The notes below the pieces were generated by a model. That model saw only the letters and a list, made by a program, of their open reading frames with translations. It was not told where the DNA came from and ran no database searches. Of a stretch of DNA of 64,000 nt, positions 31,871-44,186 are shown piece by piece. Origin of the DNA: Romanomermis culicivorax (Eukaryota; Nematoda; Enoplea; Mermithida; Mermithidae); NCBI GenBank assembly GCA_963922205.1, contig CAWUHX010000011.1, positions 1,287,249-1,351,248 on the forward strand, written 5' to 3'. Made by a program: the position numbers and the translations under genes. Positions within the stretch are counted from its first letter, which is position 1. The number at the start of each line of letters is the position of its first letter.

Positions 31871-32158
31871 TGAAAGTTGCGTATCAGCAGAAGTGCTAGA
31901 TCAGTAAAGGCTGAAATTTAAAGTAGCAGATGATGGCATCAAAATGTTGTAAAATGGTAATAGACATACATGCTGTGACAACCAGGAGAAGTAATAGTGA
32001 GGATTACTAGCATACCTAGAGTCATGATGTAAAACATTCGAATCGTCTAGGTCCATTCTAGCTGAGGAGACTATAACTGGACGTAGAGTGAAACGATTAG
32101 TGATATGAGTGACTGATTCACGACCGAATTTAGGTTCAATTCGAGGCAAAGTGGCCTT
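31871..32158 (-). pseudogene. Element D accessory protein fragment left of element C
   Basis: The minus-strand frame up to 31901 reads 'RMDLDDSNVLHHDSRYA' and 'FYNILMPSSATLNF'. It is cut at 32158 by element C and resumes at 41932. Only the continuity and strand support coding. Confidence 0.4.
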
Positions 32159-32935
32159 TGTCGTATATGTGGTCATATGCCCTCGGCTACCTAGCTGCGG
32201 TTCTCGGGAGATCCAATCTGGTACGGCCCCTGACGCTAACCCGGTACTAGATACAATCCTACTGCAGGTCACGGAGACTTGATGAACAAAGATATTTATT
32301 TTGGAAATGACAAAAGTGTAAATACAACTGTGAGCAAGCGATAAACGGAATACAAAGTGCCAAAGTGCGAACACAACACTGATTTCCTCCCTAACTCGCT
32401 GACCCTTCTTTCTGTCCCTGTGCACCGAGCCCCAGGGACTTTCGGGTGTCTTAATCCACGACCTAAGCTGAAAGCTTGACAAAACAGCCTACCTAGCTGC
32501 TGAACAACCACTCACTACTCTCCTCGATCAAGATCGAACGTCGAAAGTCTCCTCAGGCCGCGGGAGTCGTCAAGATGAATCCGCGACGCGAAAATCAAAA
32601 CACACAATAAAGCGAACGGTGAATGCGTCCTCAATCCTTCCTCAGTCGCCGCGAGCCTTCTCCGAAGGCACAATAATAAAAACGGCCGGACGATAATAAT
32701 AAACGAATTAAGAATGAAAAAATACACTGCAATGCGCCTAACATCAACTTGCATGTATTATGCAAAACATTCACGCCACCATTTATGTGTTTTTGGACCA
32801 AAAATGTGTGGCACAAACCGTTTTATCGGTTTGTTTACTTAATAAAAATTGGAGCTACTTTGACAACAAAGAGCTCTAGAAAATAAAAATATAATAAATA
32901 GAGGACCAAAGGTCAGAGGAATTGACCCTCTGACA
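32159..32935 (-). repeat. Element C 3' LTR (777 bp)
   Basis: The ends in sense orientation are TGTCAGAGGG and ATACGACA. It is nearly identical to 41153-41931. Confidence 0.94.
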
Positions 32936-32952
32936 TCCCTTCCCCCCAAAGG
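32936..32952 (-). promoter_or_regulatory. Element C polypurine tract
   Basis: On the minus strand 'TTGGGGGGGAAGGGA' ends at the LTR border. Confidence 0.75.
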
Positions 32953-35091
32953 CAAGACTTTTCCCGCCAGCGAAGGGAAAAGTCAGGAGGTCCCCCAAGG
33001 GCCCCAGACCACCGATGCTGACGACCGGCGACTCCATTCGTTCCAAAACAACGCTACGCGCCGTTGAGGCAATAATACAAAAATTAAAATTGTCTGTTTC
33101 GAATGATGTTGCTAAAATTAAGGGGCCAATGGCACCGGATGCTACCCCGGCGCGAAAAAGTTCGCCAATAAAATGCCTATTGGGCTCGTTGACCCGAATA
33201 AAAGAATAAAGAGTTTGAACGAATAGCGTTTGCGGCACTCGGGCCGAATTTGACAAAAATGAAAATAAAAATCGATTGACCGGCGGCGACCCCCGCGGTG
33301 CCCGTTTTTAGGTTGTGGGCAGCTCCCCACTGCCGTCGATGTGTATGGTATCGGCGGCTCCTCCATCACCGATTGTGGCCTTCGTCTCCGTCCTCTCCGG
33401 AGGGGGGGTTGTTGATTGTGGAGAGCCCGCAAGACTTTCGAAATTTCCGCCGCCGTTGCTCCTCTGGCCCCTTAGCCGGACACTGGCCCCCCCAACGCCT
33501 TTGGTATTATCTGCCCCCAGGGAGAAAGGATGCCCCAAGACCAAATCCTCTGGGCCTTTGGCTGTCTAGATTTTGAACCAAAATGTATATGGTATTTGTT
33601 GTTAAAGTAGGTCTGCATTATTAAAATGTAAACTTAAACCCATAACACGGTCTGTGCCACAATTAAAAAGTTTTGAAATGAAAATGTGTATGTTTTGGAA
33701 AAAAGATAGAGAAAAATTTAGAAATGGTAGCACGAAGCTGCCTAGCGCATGCGTGATGATAGTTGGTGACTAATTTTGGAAAGGAAAAGAAAAAAAAATC
33801 CAAAAATTTTACGAAAATTTCTACAATAATTACTAAAAATGAGAAGAAAAAAGAACAAACGTAAATTCACACAGGTGCAAATAAAACGAAACGCAAATGA
33901 GAAAATGAAGAAAATGAATTTATGAGATTAATAGAACGAGGCAATTTTTAAGGCACAGATCCCGGAGATATAATATTGCAAGGCATAGACATAGAAAAAC
34001 TTTGAAATCAGAATTTAGAAAAATTACATTGAAAAAGATTTTTTGCACACAACATATTTACCCTGACGTCACAAAGAGTGAGGTCAAGAATTTACAAGGG
34101 TATATTTACTTTCACCATCACACGTAATGGCCACACCATGGATGTTGTAATTCTTCCTTCCAGTTCCATGGGGCAAATATTGTTCGAATTTTCATACCTT
34201 GAGGACTATTGTTGTACCAGGAAACCAATTTCTTCGAAACTGACTCTGTGGAGGAACTTTTTTGAAGTGACAAGTCATACCTGAAAAAAGAATGCGGTTT
34301 AAATCATCAATGCTTACCTTCCCGAGTCCATGATAATTCGATGGCAAATACTACATTCTTAGCTGCAACAATGGGCATCGACAAAATTTTTGACGAAATG
34401 GTGAAACATTATTATCCAAAACATAATGCTCCTCGGTAACCATTCAAGGTCGGCCAAAGAACACCCATTAATAATTCCAAATTATCGATAAGTCATACTA
34501 AGCGGCAAATATTACAACATAATAATATGGTTCTCGAACTAACAATTTCCAATAATACACACGAAACGACTCCGACGCACAAGAATAAATTTGGCTATAA
34601 GGGAGTTGATCAGGCTCTCGAACATCCAAAATCCTCGGCGAATAAATTGCTGGCCAGCCAATTTAGAGTCACATTTTTTATAATTACCTTCTCTTTGAAT
34701 TCTTTGTCCGCTCAATACAAAATTAATATTATATCACCATACTTGCAACCGGATGAGATTCTTGCCATCTTGGACGTCGTGGGATTCCGTATCAACTGAA
34801 TACTTCCAAAATCTGTTCCATTCCCGGGTGAAACTTTTGCAATAAAATTATTACCAACGTATGGATTAATGAACCAAGCATGTGAAAAGATATTGTTCTT
34901 ACAATAAGTTCTGAAAATTGGGCTTATCTTTTGATCTGCGCCTAAAACTACCATAAAAATTACCAAAAATAAGTTAGTACGAAGAAATTGCAAGAAAAGG
35001 GAAAAAATATAATACATAAGACATTAGTAAAAAGGAACACAACGTAAAACAAAATTCGAACAAAACACAAAAATACAATAATAAAAACGAA
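32953..35091 (-). other. Element C post-integrase region: shared intron sequence, replaced accessory locus, conserved GC-rich 3' block
   Basis: Going downstream from integrase, 34690-34600 matches the intron of element A's accessory gene (11095-11185). About 500 bases (34580-34075) then have no counterpart in A. From about 34075 to 33600 the sequence matches A's 3' region from 15370 on. The GC-rich block at 33590-33100 matches A at 15880-16270. Open frames on the plus strand across the GC-rich block are antisense to the element and not conserved in phase with A. No accessory exonuclease motif remains. Confidence 0.6.
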
Positions 35092-36732
35092 TTATGAGCT
35101 ACAGTAAAATTCAGGTGTCCGCGTAACAAAAGGCATTACGCGATTAATTGAGACTATCTGTACACGTGAATCTGGTTTCCCAGCGCGGCGTATTTTTATG
35201 ACATTTTTATCTAAATTCTGTGTCTCTATCACCTCGTAAGGTCCGTCATTCGTCGTGTCAGCCTTTCCTTTTATTATTCCCTTCTGATAGAGCACAAGTT
35301 CACCCACTTGAAATGTTTTCTTGCGAGCCTTCTTATCATACTGTAATTTTCGTTCAGCCGCCGCCTTTTTATGATTTTCGTTTATGGATTTGTATGTGTT
35401 AAGGAGGTGTTATGTTAATATGTATTTATATGTGTCATAATTGTTCTGCATAATTATCGGCCGCGCAATTTCGTTGTCCAATTGAAATCTTGCCTCATGG
35501 CCATACAACAAACTGTGTGGCGAATTTTTCGTGGTTTTATGGGGCGTAACTCGATAGGCAAATAAAATTTGCTCCAGATAATGAGGCCAATCATCTGGAT
35601 CGGTTATCGCCACCCTCCTAATTTGTTCAATTAGGGTCCTATTGAATCTTTCCACCATACCATTGCATTGCGGATGGTATGATGTCGTATTTATTTTCTT
35701 GATTTTTAGAAGGTCGCAAACGTCCGTCATTAATTGAGACATATATGCTGAGCCCTGATCGCTCAGCAGATGTTTCGGTGTTCCGTGGGTGTAGATAACT
35801 TTTTCCATGAATGCTTTCACTATTGTATCAGCCTTTTGGTCTGGTATACATTTGGCTTCGACCCACTTAGTAAAATAATCCATAAATACGATGATGTATG
35901 GTCTTTTTTCCCATAGAGGCGAAATACTGACCACATCAGTTGCTACTATTTCCCAAGGATACGAAACGGGTATTGGGTTAAGTGGTTGAATCGGGTTTGA
36001 TATGGGGCGACATAATTGGGATAGGACGCAGGATTTTATCCACTTGATAATGTCGTCTTCCATATTCGACCACCAGAATTTGTTTCCTATTACGGCGATG
36101 ATTCTGTCTATTCCTTGGTGTCCCATTAAGGTATCGCCGTGATATTGATGTAGAACGAGGTGTCTAAGTCTTGATGGAATTACTAGTTGGTTTTTTCCAT
36201 GGATATTCTCCCGATACAATATATCCTTTTCCAGATGAAAACTGTTGAAGTACTTTCTTGAGCTATTTTCCGCAATATTCTTGAAAATATCGGCTAATTT
36301 TGAATCCATTCGTTGTTGCTTTCTTACCAGGTCGAGGGAAAATAGTTCCGATTCTCTTTTCGCTTCCTCCAGTATTTGATCTATTTCCTTTTGTGTCGGT
36401 GGTGGGGGATCAATGAATGTTTCATGAGTCTCGGGTTCAAGCATTTGTTTTGTCATGGCTCACGTTACTGCCATGCATTCGGCTTCCGCATTCAATTTTT
36501 CGTCCTCAATCCTTTCGTTACTTTCTTGTTTTTTGTTTCGAATCTTCTCATTCTCCTCGGATCTTGATAAAAAATCTGCGAAGGCATTTTCGTGTCCGGC
36601 TACATATTCGAATGTGTAGTTAAACTGTCCAAGATATAAAGCCCATTTCAATAACCTTTGATTTTGTTGTTTCTCTGCAGAGAGCCATGTAAGTGGTTTA
36701 TGATCTGTTCTGATTGTGACCCTAAACCCCAT
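35092..36732 (-). pseudogene. Element C RNase H end and integrase
   Basis: One frame with in-frame stops near 36460 (TGA where A has CGA) and 35410 (TAA). The HHCC domain reads '[17 protein letters not shown]' and then 'SCVLSQLC', in which the second Cys of the usual C-x2-C seems to be Ser. The core has 'VFMDYFTKW', 'LLSDQGSAY' and 'MVERFNRTL', an intact DDE set. The end holds the 'DGPYEVIE' GPY/F module and 'VSINRVMPF'. There is no chromodomain. Confidence 0.88.
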
Positions 36733-38985
36733 GACTTAATGTCCATATTGCTTGAACCCATAGACTACAGCTAGACACTCTCTCTCTGTTGTGGAATATC
36801 TTGTTTCGGCATCGTTTAGAACCCTACTGGAATAGGCTATTGTCCAGCGATCATTTTCTGTTTCCTGGTACAAGATCGCACCTATCGCTGTCCCCGAGGC
36901 ATCAGTTTGAATTACAAATTTTGCCGACCCATCAAATACTGGATATCGAAGGAAGGGTGCCGTCATTAGGGCGTTTTTTACACCTTTAAAAGCCGTTAAC
37001 TGTTCTTCGGAAAGTTCAAACTTCTCCTTCCGATTTTTCTTTACAAGGGCTTTAAATAAAGGCTGGGCAATGAACGCTAAATTATGTATAAACCGTTTGG
37101 ACCATTGTACTAATCCCAAAAATTTTTGTAGTTGCTTGATGGATTTAGGTACTTCAAAATTTTTAACCGCTTCTATTTTCTATGGATCAACCGACATTCC
37201 GTTTTTATCCAATATGTGGCCTAAAAATTTTACTCTGGCTGGCATAAAGGAACATTTGTCCGGTTTCAATGTGAGGTTCGCGTTTGTCAGACATCGAAAA
37301 ATAGTCTCTATATTTTCTAAATGCTCCTTGACGGTTTTTGAGAAAATTATCACCTCGTCGATATATACTAAACATATTTTCCATACATATGGATACAAAA
37401 TTCGTTCCATGAGATGCTGAAATTCTGCAGGGGCATTCTTTAACCCGAATGGCATTACTTTGAATTGAAAAAGACCATCTTGGCATATAAATGCTGTCTT
37501 TTCCTTCGATTCTGGGTGCATCGGCACCTGCCAATATCCAGACTTTAAATCCAAAGTCGAGAAGTATCTTGCACCTCCCAACGCGTCTAAATAGTCGTCA
37601 ATTCGTGGTGTAGGGAACTTATCATCTTTTGTCACTTGGTTGATTCCTCTATAGTCGACTACTGGTCTCCACGTGCCATCTTTCTTGCCTACTAAAAACA
37701 ATGGTGCAGCCCAAGGGCTTCTAGAGGGCTCAATGACACCCTTTTCCATCATATCTTTCACATGTTCCCGGATGATGTCTTTTTGCATTATTGGAGCTCT
37801 CCAGTAGTGCTTTTGAACTGGCAACGCATTTCCTGTATCAATTTTGTGTTCAGCTTCGTGGGTCAATGTTAAAGGGTCATTTTTCATACTGAATGCATGC
37901 CTATGTTTGAGTAGGACATTCGTAAGTTTTTGTTGACCTTCTCTGTCGATACTTGACTCCTTTACCAACTGCCTCACAATTTTGATGAACTCCGGCTCGC
38001 TTTGTTGTTGCAACTGAGGCTCTGTCTGAAGTTGGTGGATTTTTTCATCAAACTCGGGTCCCAGAAATTTTGTTTTCGAATTCGCTATTAGTTCGTTACT
38101 ACGCAACTTTATCCCCTTATTTGTTTCGTTTATAAGTAGGATTTGAAAATTGTTATCTTTTGCGTCCACAATCGAAGCGTCGACGTCGAATAAAGTATCC
38201 TTCCCCGTTTCTTCTACCACTATAGGACCCTTTGTCCAATTTTTCTGTGGCCAAACCACAGCTTGCACAAAAGAAGTGGTATTCGGAGGTATATATGTCC
38301 TGGATTTTGTCCATATAAAAGTTTCCTCATCCATTTCAGTTATTCGCATGACTTGTTCCTGTTCATTGTCGCTTTCTAGTTCAGGTGGTTCTTCATCCTT
38401 AACTTCCTCCTGTAGAGGTACATCGTCCAAAACGACTGGATTATTTGGAATTGGCAGCCGCGGTGGTATTTGCGCATTGTCGAATAATGTTTCACTAATA
38501 ATTTGTCTTTCTATGTTCGCTAGGCGTATGTGACCTTTTCCAAAATCGATAGCCGCCTGTATACTAGGATGGGTTAGAAAATCTAGACCCAATATAATAC
38601 CTTCATTCATTTTATCTAGTAATGCGAATCTAGCAAGAAAATTACCAAAACCGGTTCGGACGTAGATAAATGTAGGGCCGTATGTTGTTACTCGTTTTCC
38701 TACAGCTGTTACTACTGAATTTAAGATGGGAAATTTTGTCTTTGGTGTATTCAGTAGTCTCGACGCTGTATCTGTCCTCATGAAGCTAGATTGTGCTCCC
38801 GTATCGATTAGGGCTTTAAATTCTTCTCCGCGTATTTCAACAGGAATCAATAACGGTTGGCATTTGCGAAAGTTTTCCAAAAATAGATGTTCGTTATCAT
38901 TGGTGAGTCTAGGTTTTGCTTCTGAAGTAGAATTGATAACATTCGCCAAATTTAGCTCATAGTTCTCGATTAGAACTCCATCCAA
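36733..38985 (-). pseudogene. Element C protease, reverse transcriptase and RNase H
   Basis: The frame is open from 38985 to 37180 and goes on in the same phase after single stops (TAG near 37182 where A has a Gln codon, TAA near 36736). The protease has an intact '[12 protein letters not shown]'. Reverse transcriptase has '[15 protein letters not shown]', '[13 protein letters not shown]', '[11 protein letters not shown]' and '[11 protein letters not shown]'. The last changes the second catalytic Asp to Glu, which normally destroys activity. RNase H has '[11 protein letters not shown]' and 'TERECLA'. Confidence 0.9.
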
Positions 38986-41014
38986 GGCTATAATTTCTGG
39001 TTGATTTTCTTTTTTTAGCTTCTTGGGAATTAATCACATTTATGGAGTTATTTGGTGGATCATTCGCAGGTGGTGCTATTGCTGGCGTTGGGACATTTGG
39101 TGGTGCTTGTGGAACATTATTTTGTTGATAATAATAGCCCACATTTAGATTTTGCTCTGTATTATTATTATGATATGGCATCCGTTGGCCGAAATTAGTG
39201 AATCCAGCTCGTCCGCGATTTACAAAGCCACGGTGATGATCAAAATTTGGATTGTAAAAATTGTTGCCACGATTCCACGACCTCCCCTGATCCGTTGGTT
39301 GAATCAATTCGGGGTGAAGAACGAAACAATTTTCCGACGAATGGCTATTCGATTTATGATATGTACAATATGGTCGACGATACCGATTTCCCAAAACTCG
39401 ATCAGGTAAGCTATTATATGGCACATTATTATTATTGTTGACTCCCCAACAATTAAGAGCTGGAGGGCCCTGATTCCTAATTGCATCATTGACCATCTTC
39501 ATAATATCCTGTTGAGATACGGGGGCCTGAAATGCTGGTGGCGGTGGAAAAATTTGCTGAGGCCGTGAAATTTGTTGTTGTTGACCGATACTGCTATCTT
39601 GCTGATGAATTTGTAAATTATTAAATCTTCTATTTTCATTGACTCGATTCAACCGATCGTCTTCGCCGTCTTCTTGGTCTTCGCTGAACTCTTTCCAGGC
39701 CGTCGTATCGGCTTTCAATTTGTTTACCAATTCTGCCAACGAGGCGATATTTTTGAATTGGTGAAGCCGACCTTCCATTCGAGTTTGAACGTATACGGGA
39801 GCTTTGTGAAAATATGTTTCAATAACTATTCGGTTTCTTTCGTTTTCTGTCTTTTCATAATTCAATAAATGAACATACGTTTTTATCCGTCGCAAGAAGT
39901 CTTTCGTATTTTCCCCTTTTCGTTTCTTCATATCGTGTAGCTCCCTTCTGAGTGCAGGAGTGTCCATTTTAGGGGCAACCATTCGGATGACACTGGCCTT
40001 CCCTTTTTCGTAGGTACTGTTTTTATCCACATACGTCGAGGTTTCGAAATCGCAGCAACGCCAGAGTACTTCAATTCTTAAGTCCTCCGTGTCTCCAGGC
40101 TTGAATGTGCCTTCCAAACATGCGAAAAAATTAAGTATCTCTGCGGCTTCCATTTTGTCCGATATTTCCTTATTTTTCATTCAATTTAAAATTATCTTCA
40201 TTCTTTTTTCGGGATCTTCGTAATATCATCCATACTCTTGCCGACTTCGAGGAATGCCTGCTACCATAGCTTGCTCCATTCCAGAATTCCATGATGTCGT
40301 TGGTATATCATCTTCAATATTTTGATGTTGGGCACTTTGGGCCTGGGCCTGAGGGAAATGGTTTTCAAACCAATTTACTTTTCTTTCCAAACTCCTGTCT
40401 AAATGGTCCTTGACCAGTTCAGACGGAAGTATTTCCACATCTCCACGATTCGATATTCTTTTGTCGGGTTTCTTATCCATTTTCTTCATCAATTCTCGCA
40501 TTTGTTTCTCAACTTCTTCCATGATCTTTTTCACATTTTGTTGATCCTGTTCTCGTAATCTTTCTTCCAATAATTTTCGTTCCGCTCTTTCTTCCATAAG
40601 TTGTTCGAGTATTTCTTGTTCCCGAAGTGCCGCTTTCGTTCTTTCTACATTAACGGCATTTGTCGATTTGTCAACAGCTCTTTGCATTGATTCCAGGATA
40701 GCTAAAGTGGCCACATCTTGTAAATTCCCGTTCGTTAGCCTTTCGGTTTCGTTCTTCGGTTTTGTTGCGATATCCATTTTCGCATCACCTTTCGGTATTG
40801 TAGGCGTATCTCTTGAATTATAAAATGATACCGCATTCGTTTCTGGAGATACATTGATTTTTTCCAACGATAATCCTGAATCTGATGACATTTGTATCCC
40901 CTGATCCACATAATCATATTTCTCTGCATCAATAGTTTGATCCCTATCGCTATCATCGGGTAAATTCGCGAATTTCTTTGCTACTTGCTCAATTGTTGCT
41001 TCCAGGTTTGCCAT
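38957..41014 (-). pseudogene. Element C gag, two parts in one frame
   Basis: Part one (41014-40226) starts at the first ATG of the frame ('[10 protein letters not shown]') and is a long Glu/Lys coiled coil. It ends at a TGA that element A has at the same codon. The frame goes on 'YYEDPEKRM' and meets a second TGA just before 40180, where A has CGA. Part two (40180-38957) holds the capsid-like core with 'NFFACLEGTFKPG', a Pro/Gln-rich stretch, a C-x2-H-x4-H-x4-C knuckle near 39325-39366 and an Asn/Arg/Gly-rich tail. The protease frame overlaps its end in another phase, because C has one more A than element A in an A-run near 39015. Confidence 0.86.
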
Positions 41015-41135
41015 TCGTTCAGCATGATCTTCTTTGGTCAATTCAGTTTGCGATAGCGTTACTTTCGGTCATCTTCCAGGCTGTTTCCGCACCATTAATT
41101 TCGGTTTCAATAATTTCTTCATAATTTACCTTTGT

Positions 41136-41152
41136 AGCTGTACAGGTCACCA
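41136..41152 (-). promoter_or_regulatory. Element C primer-binding site
   Basis: On the minus strand TTGGTGACCTGTACAGC follows the LTR end directly, like element A. A splice-donor-like 'AAAG|GTAAAT' lies a few bases downstream. Confidence 0.65.
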
Positions 41153-41931
41153 ATGTCGTATATGTGGTCGTATACCCTCGGCTACCTAGCTGCGGTTCTC
41201 GGGAGATCCAATCTGGTACGGCCCCTGACGCTAACCCGGTACTAGATACAATCCTACTGCAGGTCACAGAGACTTGATGAACAAAGATATTTATTTTGGA
41301 AATGACAAAAGTGTAAATACAACTGTGAGCAAGCGATAAATGGAATACAAAGTGCCAAAGTGCGAACACAACACTGATTTCCTCCCTAACTCGCTGACCC
41401 TTCTTTCTGTCCCTGTGCACCGAGCCCCAGGGACTTTCGGGTGTCTTAATCCACGACCTAAGCTGAAAGCTTGACAAAACAGCCTACCTAGCTGCTGAAC
41501 AACCACTCACTACTCTCCTCGATCAAGATCAAACGTCGAAAGTCTCCTCAGGGCCGCGGGAGTCCTCAAGATGAATCCGCGACGCTAAAATCAAAACACA
41601 CAATAAAGCGAACGGTGAATGCGTCCTCAATCCCCCCTCAGTCGCCGCGAGCCTTCTCCGAAGGCACAATAATAAAAACGGCCGGACGATAATAATAAAC
41701 GAATTAAGAATGAAAAAATACACTGCAATGCGCCTAACATCAACTTGCATGTATTATGCAAAACATTCGCACCACCATTTATGTGTTTTTGGACCAAAAA
41801 TGTGTGGCACAAACTGTTTTATCGGTTTGTTTACTTAATAAAAATTGGAGCTACTTTGACAACAAAGAGCTCTAGAAAATAAAAATATAATAAATAGAGG
41901 ACCAAAGGTCAGAGGAATTGACCCTCTGACA
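41153..41931 (-). repeat. Element C 5' LTR (779 bp)
   Basis: Nearly identical to 32159-32935. It is followed on the outside by the CCTT duplication. Confidence 0.94.
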
Positions 41932-42569
41932 CCTTGTACCGAGTAAGAATATCCTTAGGTTGGACATTCACATCTAACCAACATTGGATCATGAAGAACT
42001 TCCTAAGGCCGTCCTCCATGTCGCTGATGGATTATCTTCTCAACACGCTGATGGATTATCTTCTCGACGGATTATCTTCTCGTCATCCTTATATTCCTCT
42101 AGAGAGCATGGAGAGGTCAGCAGAGCTGGTAGTGGTAAACTAACAGTCAGGAGATTCAAGGCATGGGCATTGTTAGGTGTCAGATGTTGAAGATAAGATT
42201 CAGAAGGATATTGATAACCCTTACTATACTGTTTGCCCGGCTTCGGCTGATCCATGGCCATGCGGTGAAGGAAGGTGTCAGATTCGTAAGGGAAAGGAGC
42301 AGATGTGGAAATAGTGTCATGAACAAGGCTACTGAAGACCTGCTATAGATAGTGAACAGACATAGGTGCACCCTGAGCATAGTGCAAGTCAGAAACTGTT
42401 CCTGATTGGATAGCAGTGGCTACGGCCATTTTAATGTCCAGAGGATTATCGAGGATCGCAGGGTACTCGAGTAACGACTGAGGGTCGCTAGCTTGAGCAC
42501 TCGGAAAGGTTCGTGTGTTGAATCCGAGAAAGTTTTGGCAGAGGAGGTGGAAAAGTTGAATGCTGAACA
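41932..42569 (-). pseudogene. Element D accessory protein: middle fragment between element C and solo LTR
   Basis: The minus-strand frame from 42569 to 42040 is open apart from one TAG at 42343. It reads 'DPQSLLEYPAILDNPLDI' and 'GKQYSKGYQYPSESYLQHL'. The latter resembles element A near 12460-12520 ('GKWPKGVLQ', 'VSHLSDHYHP'). At 42035-42090 a short repeated word 'gatggattatcttctc' occurs three times. The segment continues into element C's insertion site at 41932. Confidence 0.45.
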
Positions 42570-43123
42570 TGTTGTATTTTGGTATGCATCCGGGCATGAT
42601 GAGTCACGCAGGAGTGGGATCCTAGGGTTCATCCTTAATGTATGTGTTTCCTATGCCTAGGCTTACCTGATTAACTTAAGTAAATGTACTTAAACCCAAC
42701 GCTAATTATCCCACGAATTAAGGAGAGATATTTCCTTAACTTTGTCTCCCAATTTAAAATAAACGAAAGAAGGAGGCTTTTCTCCAATTTTACCTTTGCC
42801 CAAAAATAACACTTGCTATACAAACCTGACAGGGCGAGAGAACAATAATCACTCCCTTGCACTACGAGAAACAACAAAAAAAAAATGTGAGTGTGCAGGG
42901 AGGCAGTGAGTACGAATAAAAGTAACTAATGTTGAAGATACGATAAAAAAATTTAACACATGCTCTGAGAGAGAGAGAGCCAACGCACACGTACCAACAT
43001 GTGCTACAGTAAGATGGCTGTCGATGGTTCACGTCACTCACTCCACTTGGTACTTGTGGGCCTCATATGAGAAATGACAAAAAGTACAGAATAATGCAAA
43101 ATCGGGGGAAATGCACTACAACA
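42570..43123 (-). mobile_element. Solo LTR S1 (554 bp) inside element D
   Basis: The ends are TGTTGTA and TACAACA in inverted form. It is flanked by AACA on both sides (42566-42569, 43124-43127), so it carries its own target duplication. It matches 52244-52796 through 'aaccca', 'ccttaatgta' and 'gtgtgcagggaggc'. It sits inside the accessory locus and breaks it. Its edges resemble those of element D's LTR, but the bodies do not align. Confidence 0.82.
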
Positions 43124-44186
43124 AACAGTTTCCAAAGGCCCCGCACCATTGGTCAACATAGCTGGACACATCGGCTGACCCTGGGTTGGCTGGATAGTGT
43201 CCATGAAGATTTAAGGGATGGCTGATAAAACCTCGTCCGGCATCACTGCTGGTAGAAATTCTTTCGACAGCATGGGGTTATGAGGAAGATCGATTCCAGT
43301 AGGTAGCAGACAGTCCATGTCTAACCCATGACAGATAAGAACCTTCGTGATATGGTCCATAACAGAAGGGTCAAATAAGCCATGAGGAAAGATTTGGGCT
43401 GTGCAAAAGATTTCATCAAAAAAGGAGTAGTGACCTAAGGCAAGATACATCAGAATAGAATAGAAGGCGTCTAGTCTCCTATATATTAGCTTATCACCTG
43501 ACAGTTTGTGTTCCGATGGTGTGGCATAGTACTTGGGATTTTTGAAAAGTTGTGGTTAAAAGGAACCGTATCCCAAGCCCACATGCAGGTTATGCATGCT
43601 TTGAGAGTGTGGCGTTCAGGGAAAAAGCCAATAAGCTGGGCTTTTTTGAAAAGTTCAGCAGATTCCTCAATCTGTTTCACGCATCGGAAAATGTCGACCA
43701 TGGGTATCTTGGGAATGACCATAGGTTTGGCATTTTGACTTGGGGTGCAGAAAGAAGGACTACAAGGGTGTACAGAGCACACCAGTTATTGTCGGCATCA
43801 AATGTGGTGACAATGGTGTGGGTGTTATCAAAATGCTTAAAGAAAGCAGTCCAATCTTCCCTCATGGCTAAAAGAGCTTCCAAAACGAGAGCCCTACCAT
43901 CTGGGTAAGGGAATTGGACATACCTTGGTACAGTCTTGGTATCCTTATTAAAAGGTATAAAAGTAGAATGTGAGAACTTTGACAAGTCCGATGTGGTAAT
44001 TGATTCTGTTTCAAAGCCGATCAGTGTGTATCCACCAAAATTGGGCATCTGCACTGTGGACAATGCTGAATGCAGATGGCCTGGGAGTATGAACTCTGGC
44101 GAGGGAAGGAAACTAGGAGGATGCTGGAACAATGACATATAAGACTGTTCCAGCTCTCTTACTTTAACGAGCCTCTTCATGTTGAA
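43124..44186 (-). pseudogene. Element D accessory protein: diverged DEDDy exonuclease-like domain
   Basis: The minus-strand frame 44180-43677 starts 'MKRLVKVRELEQSYMSLF', parallel to element A's 'NVRRLVRSTDIFNYFTSLF', and reaches 'GYTLIGFETES' where A has 'RVVIALDMES'. Motif I therefore reads E-x-E instead of D-x-E. 'TIVTTFDADNNWCAL' fills the motif II place, with the Asp shifted. After a frameshift near 43745, 'MVDIFRCVKQI' and 'GFFPERHTLKACI' match A's 'VYDLEMVLAEM' and 'GISPEALSLKALM'. After another shift 'LIYRRLDAFYSILMYLAL' supplies Y-x3-D. The order and spacing fit one homologous domain. Catalytic ability is doubtful. The frame ends near 43211, before solo LTR S1. Confidence 0.62.

Larger units (their letters stand above)
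32159..41931 (-). mobile_element. Element C: 9.8-kb Ty3/Gypsy retrotransposon of the element A family, accessory locus deleted
   Basis: LTRs lie at 41153-41931 (5') and 32159-32935 (3') in minus orientation. They differ at only about a dozen sites by eye, so the insertion is recent. The target duplication is CCTT (32155-32158 and 41932-41935). Gag, protease, reverse transcriptase, RNase H and integrase are clearly the same family as element A along their whole length. Between integrase and the 3' LTR it lacks nearly all of A's ~4.2-kb accessory coding region. It is the best preserved element of the window, but it has several in-frame stops. Confidence 0.94.

Noticed and set aside
33298-33576. 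Plus-strand open frames across the GC-rich block of element C, and the minus-strand frame 15834-16145 in element A
   Set aside because: They are antisense to the elements and their translations agree only in short patches because the DNA is conserved. Nothing indicates a gene.
34075-34580. In element C, a possible short-exon gene with a 37-bp GT-AG intron at 34281-34317 (minus strand) and a 'VVFAIELS' stretch resembling exonuclease motif I
   Set aside because: The intron would be very short, the Asp of motif I is missing and no motif II or III follows. Chance cannot be excluded.
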